This document shows positions 10,693 through 23,826 of a DNA stretch of 64,000 bases, one piece after another. The DNA is from Collybiopsis luxurians FD-317 M1 (Eukaryota; Basidiomycota; Agaricomycetes; Agaricales; Omphalotaceae), in assembly GCA_000827265.1 (NCBI GenBank), contig KN834749.1, forward strand, positions 1,167,500 to 1,231,499, read 5' to 3'. Made by a program: the position numbers and the translations under genes. Numbering within the stretch: the stretch's first letter is position 1; every line of letters starts with the position of its first letter. The notes below the pieces were generated by a model. The model had not been told where the DNA came from and made no database searches. It saw nothing but the letters and a program-made list of their open reading frames with translations.

Positions 10693-13600
10693 ATGGCGGC
10701 GCAAAAGCGTACATTGGAGGACACATCCTCGACGCACAAAACAAAAAAGCTCAAGACTCTGTCAGCTCCAGCAGTATCAAGCTTGACTGCAGATGATGTC
10801 GATTTTCCGCGAGGAGGGGGAACCAGTTTCACCCCATTGGAGGTAAAAACTATACGTGCAGAGGCAATGAAGGAGGCCAATGAACAATTATTCAATGTAA
10901 GTGGCATTCAGAGCTTTTCAAGAATTTGAATCTCAGTACACGGTAGGAATCCGAGCCAACAACAAAAAAATCGACAAAGTCGAAGCGCAAGTCTGAACCT
11001 AGCAAATCTTCCAAAAATTCTACGGAAAAGAATGAACGCGCAGCACGAATAGAGCATCTGAACTACAAGGTACTCAATTGTTCTGATTTGATCCCACTTT
11101 ATTTTAACTTGCCTCAGCGGATGCATGTTGGAATGAAGATTTTCGGTCAAATTGTTTCTATACAGCCTCTTGCCCTCATCGTCTCTTTACCCAATCAGCT
11201 GTTCGGTCATGTACCAATCACAAATATCTCACCCCAATTGACATCGTTGCTAGAAAGTATGGACGCTGATGGGAGCGAAGAGGAGAAGGAAGAAGAATCT
11301 GGAGATGAAGGCGAAGAAACTAGTCCTCGCGCCAAAATTCCCGAGCTATCCGACTTGTTTCATTCTGGTCAATATGTTCGAGCCACAGTAACGACTTTAC
11401 ACGTCCAAGGCTCTACCGACGTGACAGGGCTCGCGAAATCTCGAGATGAAACAATCAAAGCGAGTCGAAGGGTAGAGTTGAGCTTAAGCCCCGAACTAGT
11501 GAATTCTGGAATACAAAAATCCGATTTGAGGCCCGGTTTTGTGCGTCAACAAATCATTGGCTCTCCCAACATTGATTAACGTGCATTTAGACTCTAACAG
11601 CTTCAATAAAGAGTGTAGAAGATCACGGATATCTTCTCGACCTTGGTATACCGGATATATCTGGATTTTTGTCATTCAAAGATCGCAAGTCTGAAGGATC
11701 CCATAAACTTCGAATCGGTCAGCTCCTGGACGCGATCGTTATATCCATATCCAAGAATGGGAGGACGTGTAATGTTAGCGTTGATCCTGTAACATTTACT
11801 TCATCCACGGTAAGGTATTCCTTCCTTCCTATCCCACCATGGACTAGATCTGACTCTTCTTTCAGCTCACTGAAGTTAGTAATGTCTCTTCAGTATTGCC
11901 AGGAACTTTAGTACAGACGCTGATCACCGCTGTACATCCAACGGGATTGAATCTTCAAGTATTGGGCTTCTTTGAGGGAACTGTAGACGAGTTTCACTTG
12001 CCTCGTAAAATGACCGAGAAGAGCCATAAAGTCGGCAAAAAAGTCAAAGCCCGGGTCTTGTATTATCTGTCTTCTACGCCGCCCAAACTCGCTTTAAGCA
12101 TGAATGAACATGTTATCGGGTTGAATAGCCGTACGGTCGAGCAAACAGATTCGGACGAGCTTCTTTCAATTCAGGAAGCTTATCCAGTAGGAACCTTGGT
12201 CGATGACGTAAAGGTAACAAGAATCGAAGCTGAACGTGGACTGACGGCGCAATTAGGCTCAGGAATTGAAGGTTTTGTACACGTACGAATCCTTTTTGAA
12301 TTTCATTTCCCTTCTTTTTTCTTATCGTTGTCGTAGATTTCTCATATATCAGACGATCACCTTCTCACCTTGTCAAACACTGGTCCCTGGAAGCCCGGTT
12401 CTCTCCATCGCGCGCGGGTTCTGGGCTACTATTCATTCGACGGGCTACTCCAACTCTCATTCAAACCATCGATTCTGGCGCAGAAGTATCTGCAAGTCGC
12501 CGACGTCCGTGTCGGCGAGATCATTAAAGGGACCATTAAAAAACTCAGCGACTCTGGATTGTTCGTATCGCTATCTGGAAACATCGACGGTGTCATTTGG
12601 CCAAATCATTTGGCCGATATCGCGCTGAAAAACCCAGCCAAAAGGTTCAAGGCCGGGGCTTCGATTAAATGTCGAGTAAGTCGTAAAGTAGTTTTGACAG
12701 TCACATTCACATAAATAATATCCTAGGTCCTCGTCGTGGATCCTGAGCGCAACCGCGTGTCATTGTCCGCAAAAAAGTCACTCATTGAATCTGATCTGCT
12801 TCGAATAACCACCTTCGAGGATGCTCGAGTCGGAACGGTGACACATGGGGTAGTCTTCAAAGTGCTACCCAAGGCGTTGATGGTCGAGTTCTATAACAAT
12901 GTCAAGGCAGTTGTCCCTATTAAGGAAGTCAGGTATGTCAGATCTATCTGAATGGATCTTGACGGCGTCTAATTTCCCTGCCCAGCGAAGAACCGGTAGA
13001 AAAACTGTCTTCATTATACTCGCCTGGAAAGGTCGTCAAGGTTCGTATCATCGCTGTGAAATCCGAGGACAATACCATCATAGCAAGCATACGGAAATCC
13101 GGCGCTGTTTACAGATCGTTTAATCCTGACATTTCTGGTGTCGATATCGGGAATATTGTAGAAGGCGTGGTTGCTGAAATCCACAAAGAGAACATTGTGC
13201 TAGCTCTCCAACCTAGTAACATACAGGCGCTGATATCCATAAACAATGTGGCGAACCAAAGAAGTCTTTCTCCGGCTCAGCTCAAAATCGATCTCAAGGT
13301 GAGCGAAAAACTGGACGATCTGGTGGTGGTGTCTCGAAACACGGAGAAGAACTTTGTGATCGTTGCCAACAAACCTAAACTAAAGCCCTCACTTGCCAAA
13401 AGCAATATCTCGATCGACACTGTCCAGTTGGGGCAGCTGGTGGGCGGCCGAGTTGTTCGTCATGCTGCTCACGGAGTTCTTGTCAAGCTGCCTTCTCATG
13501 TTGGCGGCATTTTACACCCCACCGATGTCTCTGATGATTTCGCTTCTGCAACCGTGTTCCCAGCTGTAGGATCGATCTTGAAGGCGACTGTAGTTTCAGT

Positions 13601-15708
13601 GGATCGTGATAAGAAGCAGCTAACCCTCTCGACCCGGAGATCAAGGATGCATCCTGATCAAGCGACTACTATAATGGATCGCGAAATCAACGAAATTTCG
13701 GATTTGCATGTTGGGCAAACAGCACGAGGTTTGATCAAGAGCATCACCGAGCATGGCCTGTTCGTGACCGTTGGTCGCAATATCGATGCTCGCGTTCAGA
13801 TCAGAGAACTGTTTGACGACGTAAGTGCGGATAGTTTTTTTCGGTACACCTGATTGACATTCTATCTAGTTCATAAAAGATTGGAAACCTAGATTTCAAC
13901 TCCACCAGCTTGTGAAGGGTCGTATTCTCAGGTAAACACCCCCCCCCCAAGCTCCTCGACCACACTAGCTTATAGTCTTATAATCATACAGTGTGGATGC
14001 CGACGCGAAAAAGGTAGAGATGACCCTCCGCTCAGGTGACTTATCCAAACCTGTTGCCTTGTCATTATCCAACCTCTCCGTCGGGCAACACGTTGAGGGT
14101 GTTGTCAAGAGGATAGAAGACTACGGACTGTTCATTCAGATTGACAATTCAAAGTTGACTGGTCTGTGCCACAAGTCCGAGGTGAGGCGCTTATTCATAG
14201 AATTAAATTAAATATACCCTAACCCTTCCTCCGCAGCTTTCCGATAACAAGGATGCAGACGTTACGGTTGCGCTACGGGGTTTCCGAGAAAACGACCGCG
14301 TAAAGGTTGCCATCGTCGACGTCAAGGATAAACGAATATCTCTCAGTTTGAAGCCTTCTCACTTTGCTGAGGATGACTTCTCTCGACAAGATCACGACGA
14401 TGAAGTAGACGCAGAACCCGAAGACGAACCTATGGAAGGGACTGAAGACGAAGAAAAACTTTCAGATGGCGAAGCTGGTTCAGAGGAAGACCCTGACGAT
14501 GATGAAGATGCGATGCAAATAGATATCGATGTGCAACCTCAACTGCAGCCTTCTTCTCTGAAGAGCGAAATTTCGAAAGGCCCGCTCAAGTTATCCGCAG
14601 GATTCCAGTGGTTTGGCGATGGTGCTGATGTCGACGAATCTTCCAACGAATCAGGCGTTAGCGATGACGAAGCACCGTCGAAGAAGAAGAAGAAGCGGAA
14701 AGAGATTGAACAAGATCTGACTGCGCAGATGCACTCGAAAGCTCCAGAATCTAATGCAGATTTTGAGCGCTTACTTCTTGGCTCGCCAAATTCATCGTAT
14801 CTCTGGATACAGTACATGTCATTTCAACTACAGCTTTCCGAGATCGAAAAAGCCCGAGAGATTGGGCGCCGTGCTTTGGAGAAGATTAACTTCAGAGAAG
14901 AGGCGGAAAAATTGAACGTGTGGATTGCTTTACTTAATCTCGAAAACGCGTATGGTACAGATGAAACGCTGGAGAGTGTTTTCAAAGAGGCTGCTCGAGC
15001 AAATGACTCCAAGACTGTTCACCTCCGACTCGCTTCTATCCTTGACCAATCGGACAAGCCCAAGGTATGTCGATTTCAAGATGGTTTTTTTAAAAAAGAA
15101 AATAATCCACCGACTCCTTTCAGAAAGCGGAAGAACAGCTTAAGCGGACGTGTAAGAAGTTCGGTCAAAGCTCTAAAGTCTGGACTCTGTTTGCGGAACA
15201 CTATTTTCAAAGAGGGGAGATTGAAGAGTCCCGCAAGCTTTTGCCTCGCGCTCTGCAGAGCCTGGAAAAACGCAAACGTATGCTGCTGTTTTTCTATCTT
15301 AATATATTGACCGATACCTGACCGACTGTAGATTTGAAAACCATCTCACGCTTTGCTCAGCTTGAGTACAAACTAGGCGAACCTGAAAGAGGAAAGACTC
15401 TTTTCGAGGGAATCATAGATTCTCATCCGAAACGCTGGGATATGTGGTCGATCTATATGGACTTGGAGGCTGGGCAGTCCGATGTACAGAATTTAAGGCG
15501 AGTGGCCGTGCATTTCCTTAGTTATCTTCTCATTTTCTTTCTCAGGAGTCTATTTGATCGCGTTCTACAACTCAAAATGACCAGTCATAAAGCAAAATCT
15601 TTTTTCAAAAAGTGGCTGGAACTCGAACGTCGTATAGGTGACGAAGATGGGGCAGAGGTGGTGAAACAAAAGGCAATCGAATGGACACAAAAATCTAATA
15701 CTTATTAG
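10693..15708 (+). CDS. RRP5: rRNA biogenesis protein Rrp5 (multi-S1 domain and HAT repeats)
   Basis: Fourteen exons (10693-10896, 10947-11069, 11118-11540, 11591-11809, 11866-12282, 12337-12675, 12727-12932, 12986-13820, 13870-13931, 13992-14181, 14237-15064, 15124-15277, 15332-15497, 15546-15708) join to about 1442 residues. Rrp5 is a nucleolar pre-rRNA-binding protein required for both 40S and 60S subunit maturation. After a Lys/Ser-rich N-terminus come repeated S1 RNA-binding folds, recognisable from motifs such as VGQTARGLIKSITEHGLFV and VGQHVEGVVKRIEDYGLFI. A highly acidic linker (exon 11) follows, then half-a-TPR (HAT) repeats (LWIQYMSFQLQ, KVWTLFAEHYFQRG, RWDMWSIYMDLE). The last intron (15498-15545) appears to be GC-AG (AAG|GCGAGT). 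Confidence 0.95.
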
Positions 15709-15911
15709 TTATGACTACGCCTTTAATTTTATCGACATTGGTCAAATGTCAGCTGCAGCTGCTCAAGGAATATATATAGATACTGAGATAACAATCAAAG
15801 CACGAAGTACGATAAAGTGAGTAACATGAGTGGAAATCCAAGCGAATGTAGGCAAATTGAGTCGAGATATGGAGGGTATAGGGCATTATATAGAGAAAAA
15901 AATCAAGAATG

Positions 15912-18900
15912 TCATGAATTGCGAGGCGATCTGGTTCGATCTACGAGAATAGGCTCCGACTCAAAATCACTCAGTGGTCGCCGATTGCTCATGGAGCTGG
16001 CAAGCTGTCGCTGCCAATCGTCGAGCTCACTCGAAAGGTGTTCGAAAGCAAGAGCATTTTCTGAGCTGGAGGCGCTAGCACGGCGGGCAGATATCCCGGA
16101 GATGGGTCTACCCTGACCAAATGTAGGCTGGTCGACCTCAAGCAGTAGACCAATTTTGTGAGAAAGCTGTTCGTTTTCTCGTCGCAATGTGGTGTTTTCA
16201 TTGCTTAACTTTTCCAACATTGTCTCCTCGTTCCCTCCTCGAGCAATCACCAGTGATGATTGCAAACGTTCGACTTCAAGCTGCAGCTCTTCCGCTTGAG
16301 TAAGGCGATCATCAGACTCCCGTTGTGAAGCCACAAGGTTGTCACGCAGGGCTTCGAGCTCGCTCTCCAACGAGTCGAGACGAGCGCGTAGCTCAGCGTT
16401 TTCGGTCTGGACCCGTTGTAATTGCCTCTGCGCTTCAACGACCTGCGCGCGCATGGCCTCGGATCCTTCATCAGATGAGGGAGTAGCACGACCGTTGACA
16501 CGAGATTTGCCGGCACGGGCAGAATCCAATTCTGCTTGCAACGCGTTGTTGGAATTCTTTTGTTTCGTCAGTTCTTCTCGCATTCGCCGCATCATTTTCT
16601 CGGTTCCCCTATCAAAACTTCAGAATCAAATAAAGCAGAACAAAAAAACAACTCACTTGACGTAGTGGACTGCGAGTTGATAGTCCTCTTCCATAGTTTG
16701 CATTCTTGTCTTGTAGACTCGCTCTGTTTCCTCCAATTTCCGTTCGGCTTCCTCTGCTCGAGCTTCCGCGTCATCCGGAGATTCTCCAGTCGATGGCGGG
16801 GCGGACTTGGCTCGGCCCAATTGCGAAGAGAGCTGAGCCACTTGGTCCTCAACTTCACGAGCCCTACGAACAGCCTTCGCAAGTTCCCGTTCAGAGTCCT
16901 CGTGAAGACGCGTCCGCTCAGCCAATTTGTTTTCTAGCTCAGCAATGATCACCGGTGAAGCAGCGTTAGAGCGCGAGCGCGATGGAAGGTCGAGATCGTC
17001 CTCATCGACACTAAGACCATTTTCAGCCATGTAATTACGAAGCATGGCCAGTTTGACGTTGGCCTCAGAATACTCTTTGCCCTTATTTCGAAGATCGGCA
17101 TCCTTCTCAGCAAGACTTTTGCGTAGGTCGGTGCTGTTAGTGAGAGCGTTGGACAGCTGAGCACGAAGAGCAACAATTTGCGATAGCAAAGTAGATTGCT
17201 GAGCCTCGTACTCACGAAGTCTGCGGCTTTCCTCCACAGCCTTGGCTTGAGTTTCCTCTACACGCTGGTTGGCATCTTTCAGCAACTGTCGCAAAGAAGC
17301 AGATTCTTCTTCAACGGCTTCCATCCGCTCTACATGGCCTCTCGTCAACCGATCCTCGTCAGAACGAAGGTCCCTATGAGAGTCGAGAAGTTCTCCGAGA
17401 CTGCCGGTGGTCATAGTCCGGAGAGAATCAGCCTCCTCGCGCGATTTCGCCCACATGTTTTCGACCTCGGTCAGTCGGGCACGAGTCGAGTCGACCTCGG
17501 CTGTCCTAGACTCGAGCTCGCCGCGTAAATCCGCCAAGTCTGCTTCCAAAGTGTTGATACGCTCGCGAGCACGCTGGTATTGCTCGTCTGCCTCTTCCGA
17601 GCGGGAAGCTGCTGCCTGAAGAGCGATGCGTGCCTGATCGAGTGCACGGATATGCTGATCCTGAGAGCGAGTAAGATCGTCAACTTGAGCACGAATGGCG
17701 TCAGCTTCAGCTTGGGACTGCTGAAGCGAAGATGTGGATGATAAAAGTTTGTCCGCGTGGCTTCGGAATTGCCCATCTAAAGCTGCATGTCGTTGTTGAA
17801 GGTCAGAATGTTGCTGAGATAGGCGTGCGTTGCTCTCATCTAATATATCTGCTCGTTTGGTAGCCTCAGTCGCGCGCGCTTCTGCCTGCTCGTAGAGGGT
17901 AGTATTTAAGGCAACCGAATCGCTGAGTTCGCTGATTTTACGATCCTGAGACCATCGTTCGTTCATTAAGGCGGACATTTCCCTTTCAAGGTCTGTCACC
18001 CGTTGCCGTTCCAGACGAAGAGCTTCTGATTCATTCGAGGCCTCCAATGCAGCAATTTTGGCTCGATAGTAAGCGGCTTCTTGTGTGGCGCTGACCTTCA
18101 TACGCTCTGCATCGGCGATGTGCTCCGAGGCTTGCTTGGCCTGTTCTACCATTGCAATCTACGTCGCGTCTAAGTGATTGGGAAGTATACGTATTGGATA
18201 GACTTCCGTACCTGCATCTGAGCTCTGAATTGCTTGAACTTGAGCACCAACTCATTTTCAGGCAAAGTTCCACTGTCGGTATCGCCCAGGTCACGTTCCG
18301 CATAGATAAACCCAGCCCTAGTAGCTTTACCCAATGCTTCCTTCATCCAGGCCATCTGGCGCTTCATCCCCTCTAGCTCAAGCTCCTTATTCTTCAGATC
18401 CCTCACCAAATCTGCAGTGACATTCCCTATTGAACCATTTTTGGATCCTGATCTGACGTGACCGTTTGCATGGGGCGAATGAGGATTGTAGAAAGCATCG
18501 GGCGGAGGTCTTGACCTATCCACAGCCGGGGAAGATCGACCATTCAAAGCCATTGAAACCATGTTGGGAGCTGAAGCTGTCTCAACGCCATTGGGAGACA
18601 CAGCACGGGAAGCGATACTGAATTGTGGACTCTTTGCTCTAGATGATTGCTCCGGGGACATGGCACGTTCCCGAGCTGCCGGATCAGACATTACAGGGTC
18701 CAGTCCATCGTCCGTCATTGCACTGTCGTCGTCTTCGCGTTTCGAGCGCCCCGGACCTTTACCCTTGACGGGACCAGGAGGGAAAGGTTGAGTAGTAACA
18801 CCATTTACAGGTTTCGTTGAACGCGCATTCGGAGGAGAGACAGCTCTGCGCGCGTCCTCTGTATCCGAATTCTGCATCGCAGGTGACATGGAGCGACCAT

Positions 18901-20717
18901 ATGTGCCAGCTCCAGTAGATGGAGAACCAGATCCTTGTTGCTGTTGCTGAACCACAGGAGAGCCAACTGAAGATTTCCGTGACACATGCTGCTGCGATGG
19001 GTTGCCATTTTGCTGAGGCTTGGTCGCGTCAGGATATTTGATGTGCTCTGTGAAGAGCTTTCATAAGAGAGTCGGAGTAGTAAGAATAAGAAAAACCCAC
19101 TTGTATCCAGGACATGAACAAAGTTGGCGTCCTCTGGTTTAGATGGCGTAAATGATTCACCCCCCAATACAAACACTCGTGGACCTATCGAGGCCATAGC
19201 ATGGCCGGATCGTCCACTGGGAGCAGGGCCCATATTTTGGAACATGTACCATCGTTGATCTAGCGAAATTCTTAGTAAAATAGAAAATTGGCAAAAGTTC
19301 GCTCACTTGAGAGCTTAAATGCAGCCAAATCATTAAGATCCTTGCCATCAACCCCCCGTCCACCAAAAACGTACATGACATCATCCACAAGTGCTGCAGC
19401 ATGACCTTCCCGTGGGGCGGGGATGAAGCCGATACAGGTGAGCTCCGACCATTTCCTGGTTGTTAAATCAAAAGACCAAGTGTCATTGTAATGATACTGT
19501 CCATCTGTTCCCCCGAAACTAGAACAAATCAGACTCTAGTGCATAACCTTATCAAGCAACACTCACATCATGATGCGATCTCCATGGTTTATACAAACAT
19601 GGCCTGTTCGTTGAGCGGGTCGATCTGGGGACGACGGTTCAATCAATTCCCATGAAGGGCGCGTTCGCACTGCGTAATATGGTCAACGACACCGAATACC
19701 CAGATGAAGTGAGACTTGCATGAATTTAAATCAAAAGACCACAAGTCATTGAGAAACTCTCCGTCAACCTGTCCGCCAAAGACGATAAACTTGGAAGTAT
19801 GTGCCATAGTCACTGCATGCCCGTATCGACCAACAGGACCAGGTCCACTGACGGTGACGCGAGTCCATTCGCGAGAAACTGTGCAATCATTTAGAAAAGG
19901 CTCAGGGAGAGAACATGTTTTCATTCACCAAGATTGAGCAGGTAAAGTCCATCATCTTGCTTCTCGTTCTGTCTCGCCTTTAGATCCGCTTTGGTATCGC
20001 CGCCCCAGACGATCAAGACATTGCTGACGATAGCACTGGCATGCCCAACCCTGGGAGAAGGTACTTCACCGCCGGTCTGAATTAAAGTGGCGGAAAGTTC
20101 ACGAGCATGGACAAGATAAAGGTCGTTTCGAGGTATCTCCCGAACCAGACCACCAAAAAGATATAGTTCGCCCGAGTTGGTAGCTGTCGCAGGCAAGGCA
20201 TGGCCATATCGAGGGAATGGGGAAGGAGACGGATTTGTAGGAGGTACTACGCCCGGCTTGTTTAAGACAACGGGCGGAGGTAAAACTAGACGGCGAGCAG
20301 ACCAGGGATATGAAGGAGCGGGTCTTCCGGACTGAGAAGGCTGCTGCTGCTGTTGCGCAAGCTGTGACTGGGGTGGGACAGGCCCCGAAGAGTTTTGAGG
20401 TGGGCGTTGCTGGGGTTGAGAAGTTAGGATGGTGTTGGTACCAGGACTTCCCGAGACACTGAGAAACGATATCTGAGTTGCGAAGGATATAAATAAGAGA
20501 AGGAAACATACAAATCCATAGGGTTTTCTCTTGCTGCTTGTTGTTGAGGCGGTGGGGGTTGCTGCTGCTGCTGTTGCTGTTGTACAGCTAAACCGGCATC
20601 CTTACTGGCACTCGCAGACATCTGGGCAAGGGCCTGACTGGGCGAGGAGGCCAGAGTGACTGCAGGAGCAGGCTGTACGGGAGGAGGGTGGTTCTTCTTC
20701 CTTGAGAAGAAGGACAT
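15912..20717 (-). CDS. Tea1/KelA-like cell polarity protein: kelch repeats plus long coiled coil
   Basis: Exons 20512-20717, 19929-20458, 19720-19878, 19567-19669, 19307-19518, 19101-19259, 18212-19047, 16657-18158 and 15912-16608 give about 1467 residues. The N-terminus is Pro/Gln-rich with a CAG-type polyglutamine run. Residues of about 110-455 hold about six kelch blades ([51 protein letters not shown]). A disordered Ser/Pro region follows, then some 700 residues of heptad-rich coiled coil. This is the architecture of Tea1 and KelA, which mark growing cell ends by riding microtubule plus ends. The intron at 19670-19719 is GC-AG (CAT|GCAAGT). The final exons contain no stop-proximal domain that I recognise. 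Confidence 0.88.
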
Positions 20718-20961
20718 TCTGCGAGATGAGCGTAGGATGGACGGTATGGTTGGGAGAAGGAAAAAAGGAAGAAGTTAAAGATATAAATAGAGACGAAACT
20801 GAGGAAATATGAGAAAGCAGAGAGCAAGGCCGTTATTTTCGAAAAAGCTAGGTAGGCCCGCCTGAGTTGAAGGGAGTAGCAGTGAATCAATAGATTGAAT
20901 TATTTCACACCAGCCATTCAAAGTTTTGTCCTGTTTATGCTCTGATCCCATATCCCTCACA

Positions 20962-23505
20962 ATGCAGCACCGCTCAAAACTTTCAAAATCTAGATTTTCT
21001 GCTCCTCCTTCAACACTCGTTCCTCAGAATTTTCCTGGAAATCAACCATCCGGAACTCCTTTGCTTTTTCCCAAAAGAAAATCTGGTTTTTTCGCTCAGC
21101 TTTTCAATAAACAAAATACTCTACCAGTTCCCCAGACTACATCCAATTTAGCCATTCCCAATCTACTTCCTGATCTCCTCAGCGATCCTGCATTCAGTCC
21201 AGATCCTCTCACAAATCCAGAGAGTTCTCATCCTTTATATGTCTCCAATCCTGACAGTCAACCTCCTCCTCCTGCACCATTGTCGCATTCTCCTTCATTC
21301 GCCTCTCCATATCCTTCCTCGCTTTCTCATAATCTACATTATTCGTCTATTTTTGATCCTCCACCACCAATGGGTACCAACATTTCATCTAGTTCTCAGT
21401 CCTCCCCCACGGAAGCAATTACTTCATTCGAACCGTCCCCAGCTTCATCTCGTTCCGATATCCCTTCCTCCGCTTCCATCAACATAGCTGGAAAGCTAAC
21501 ACAGAAAAATCTTCTGGTTCTCGAACCTCCACGTATAATGTCACCGCCGCCGGCCTACGACGATCATAGACCACCAACTTTCCGCCATGCCTCAGTTCCC
21601 GCTCTCCCCTCCTCACAGCCCGAACCCGTTGAGGTTCCACCACGTCCGGCCACTACCGCGAATGCTTCTTCCTCTGCAAACTCTCATCAGAACAGTACCG
21701 AGCCCTCTCCCCATCGACACAATCGGGGACTTGATCCCATCGATGAACTCGATGAAACCAATCCTTTGGGTTTGTCACTGCATCACGGAGGGCCTTACGA
21801 AGCAATCAAACAGCTGTCGCAAAGTCCATCCGAGCAGCAGGTACATGTAATATCATCTTTCTTCATTAGTTGCTACCCTCTGACGGAATGGACGTACTGC
21901 AGGTGAATTCCAATCAACACCCAGTAGCTCGTAAGAAGGTAACCATTATTATTGTTATTTTTTAATCTGTGGCGCCATCATTAACCTATGCAACCGTAGC
22001 CCGCTAACAGGCAACTATTACCCGCCAATTCATCCCCTGCCGTTCCCGTCGTGCCTTTCGGGGCCTCTCTTAATCTTGCTCCTGGCCAGATCCTTCCCAG
22101 AAATTTCCAGCCCTATACTCAGCTACCTCCGCAAAGACAGAATCAGCTAAATTCGTATCGACAGCAAAACAACCCAAATCGCCCGATGCAGCATTATCCG
22201 AATCAACCGACTAATCGCCGGCAGGAGAATCAACAACCCAGTTCGGTGGAACTTCTTCCCTCGCAATCTCACCTACAGCCCCCTACGCATCTCAACACTC
22301 AATTCTTACCTGCTTCAGCACCTCACCCGAGCATCGACGACGCACATTCCGTTTATGGAGATGAGACTGATGCTTACGGCGGGATAGAAGAAGAGGAGGA
22401 GCATGTTGCTCGGCCCGACACCTCAAGCAACTATGCATCAGAAGCTCCTGCACACCACCACGAATCGTCATTAAGCTCAAAGTTTGATCCCGTTCAGCTA
22501 CCACAACATCATAGTGGCAGTGATACTGCCATTAGTATGCAAGATGACGCAGTTGCTAGAGCGTTATATGCTGTTGAAAGAGCGCGGTCGCGGAAAGGTC
22601 AGAGCTCTGAACATATCAGGCATGGCACAACTGGCCCACCCTCTGGATTTTCTGCCTTTAACGATGGTCCTTCCACTGCACCATATCAACCACCAGCCGG
22701 ACACCAGGCGCATATATCACGAGAACAGGTGCAGAATCCCTCAATGTCTGTTCCGCACAACACGTCCACATATCACTCTGACGTACCTTTGCGTCATAAT
22801 TCTGGTCCATCCGCAGACATGTTCAGTCCCCAGCCCCCTAGACATCGCCCCCAGGATACCGGTCGACCGGCTCCTCCCGCCGCTCAATATTCGAGTCAAA
22901 GAATGGATCCATATCCACAATCGCATAATCTTGCGAATGCTCCATTCGATCCTCGGAACGTAGACAGACCGGCACGATCCATTGCCCCCGCCCCGAGCAT
23001 CCAACAATCGGTTTCCTCTACAGCGTCACGGAACGGTCCACTCCCTCGGCACATCCCTACGAAACTTACGATGCCCCAGCCGTTGTATAATCCTAATGCT
23101 CCTGCTACTCAACACAATAATCTTGCCGAACAACCGAGGAATCGTTTCCAGCCTCCTCACCATGGCACTGGCATGAACAGACCTATCGCTCAGAATCACA
23201 CATCACGCGGTAGTCCTGCTCCTGATCCTGCGAGAGTGCAGGCTCAAAACATTCCAATGGGTACTGATTCTCGAAAGGTGCTTCGGAAACGAGCCAGTCT
23301 TCAAGCAACCAGCTCTAGTAGAGACGTCCCCGCGACTACCACCGAGATGCCCGAGTGGCTTGCCCCACGACCTAGCATCCTCCCGTCGCGGTCCAAGTCG
23401 GAATTGAGACCTCCTGCTACTGGTACTCGTATGCCACCTCCGCCGATGCCCAAAGATAAAAAGGCGCCCAAACGGTTGTTGAGTAAGAAACGAACAGAAT
23501 TTTAA
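20962..23505 (+). CDS. Disordered Pro/Ser/Gln-rich protein of unknown function
   Basis: Exons 20962-21840, 21903-21938 (36 nt) and 22000-23505 keep one frame and give about 806 residues. I do not recognise the family. The start follows a short leader and reads MQHRSKLSKSRF. Near residues 35-45 there is a small basic/aromatic patch (KRKSGFFAQLFNK). The rest is low-complexity with many Pro, Ser, His and Gln residues, apart from one more ordered stretch (DDAVARALYAVERARSRKG). The C-terminus is strongly basic (KDKKAPKRLLSKKRTEF). It is divergent from the kelch/coiled-coil gene (244 bp between starts), so shared expression is possible, but no functional link is shown. Confidence 0.75.
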
Positions 23506-23826
23506 ATCATTGTCGTTAATACATATATCTGTTGCTCGTCGTTTTTGATCTAGTTTATGTATCCGTTGCATGGATCTTGTATCGTAGCTTACGAACTTTC
23601 TTTCACGCTTTTATTTACGATTTGCTCTGTTCTTGTGTCTTGCTTCATTCTTACTCTTGCTGTCAAGGATTCTTGCATATGTATTCAAGTATATTGTATG
23701 TATTTTCATGGGCTAGATCACAATTCATAGATAGGACATTCACTCATGTATGTATCCTCCTCGTATACCATAATCGCATATCATTTCCAAGCGTACAAAG
23801 GACGGAGATCAGAATAATCAGGCTGC

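Noticed and set aside
20560..20582. CTG/CAG-type tract as a possible unstable repeat
   Set aside because: It is short and interrupted, and is explained as a coding polyglutamine stretch in the kelch/coiled-coil protein.
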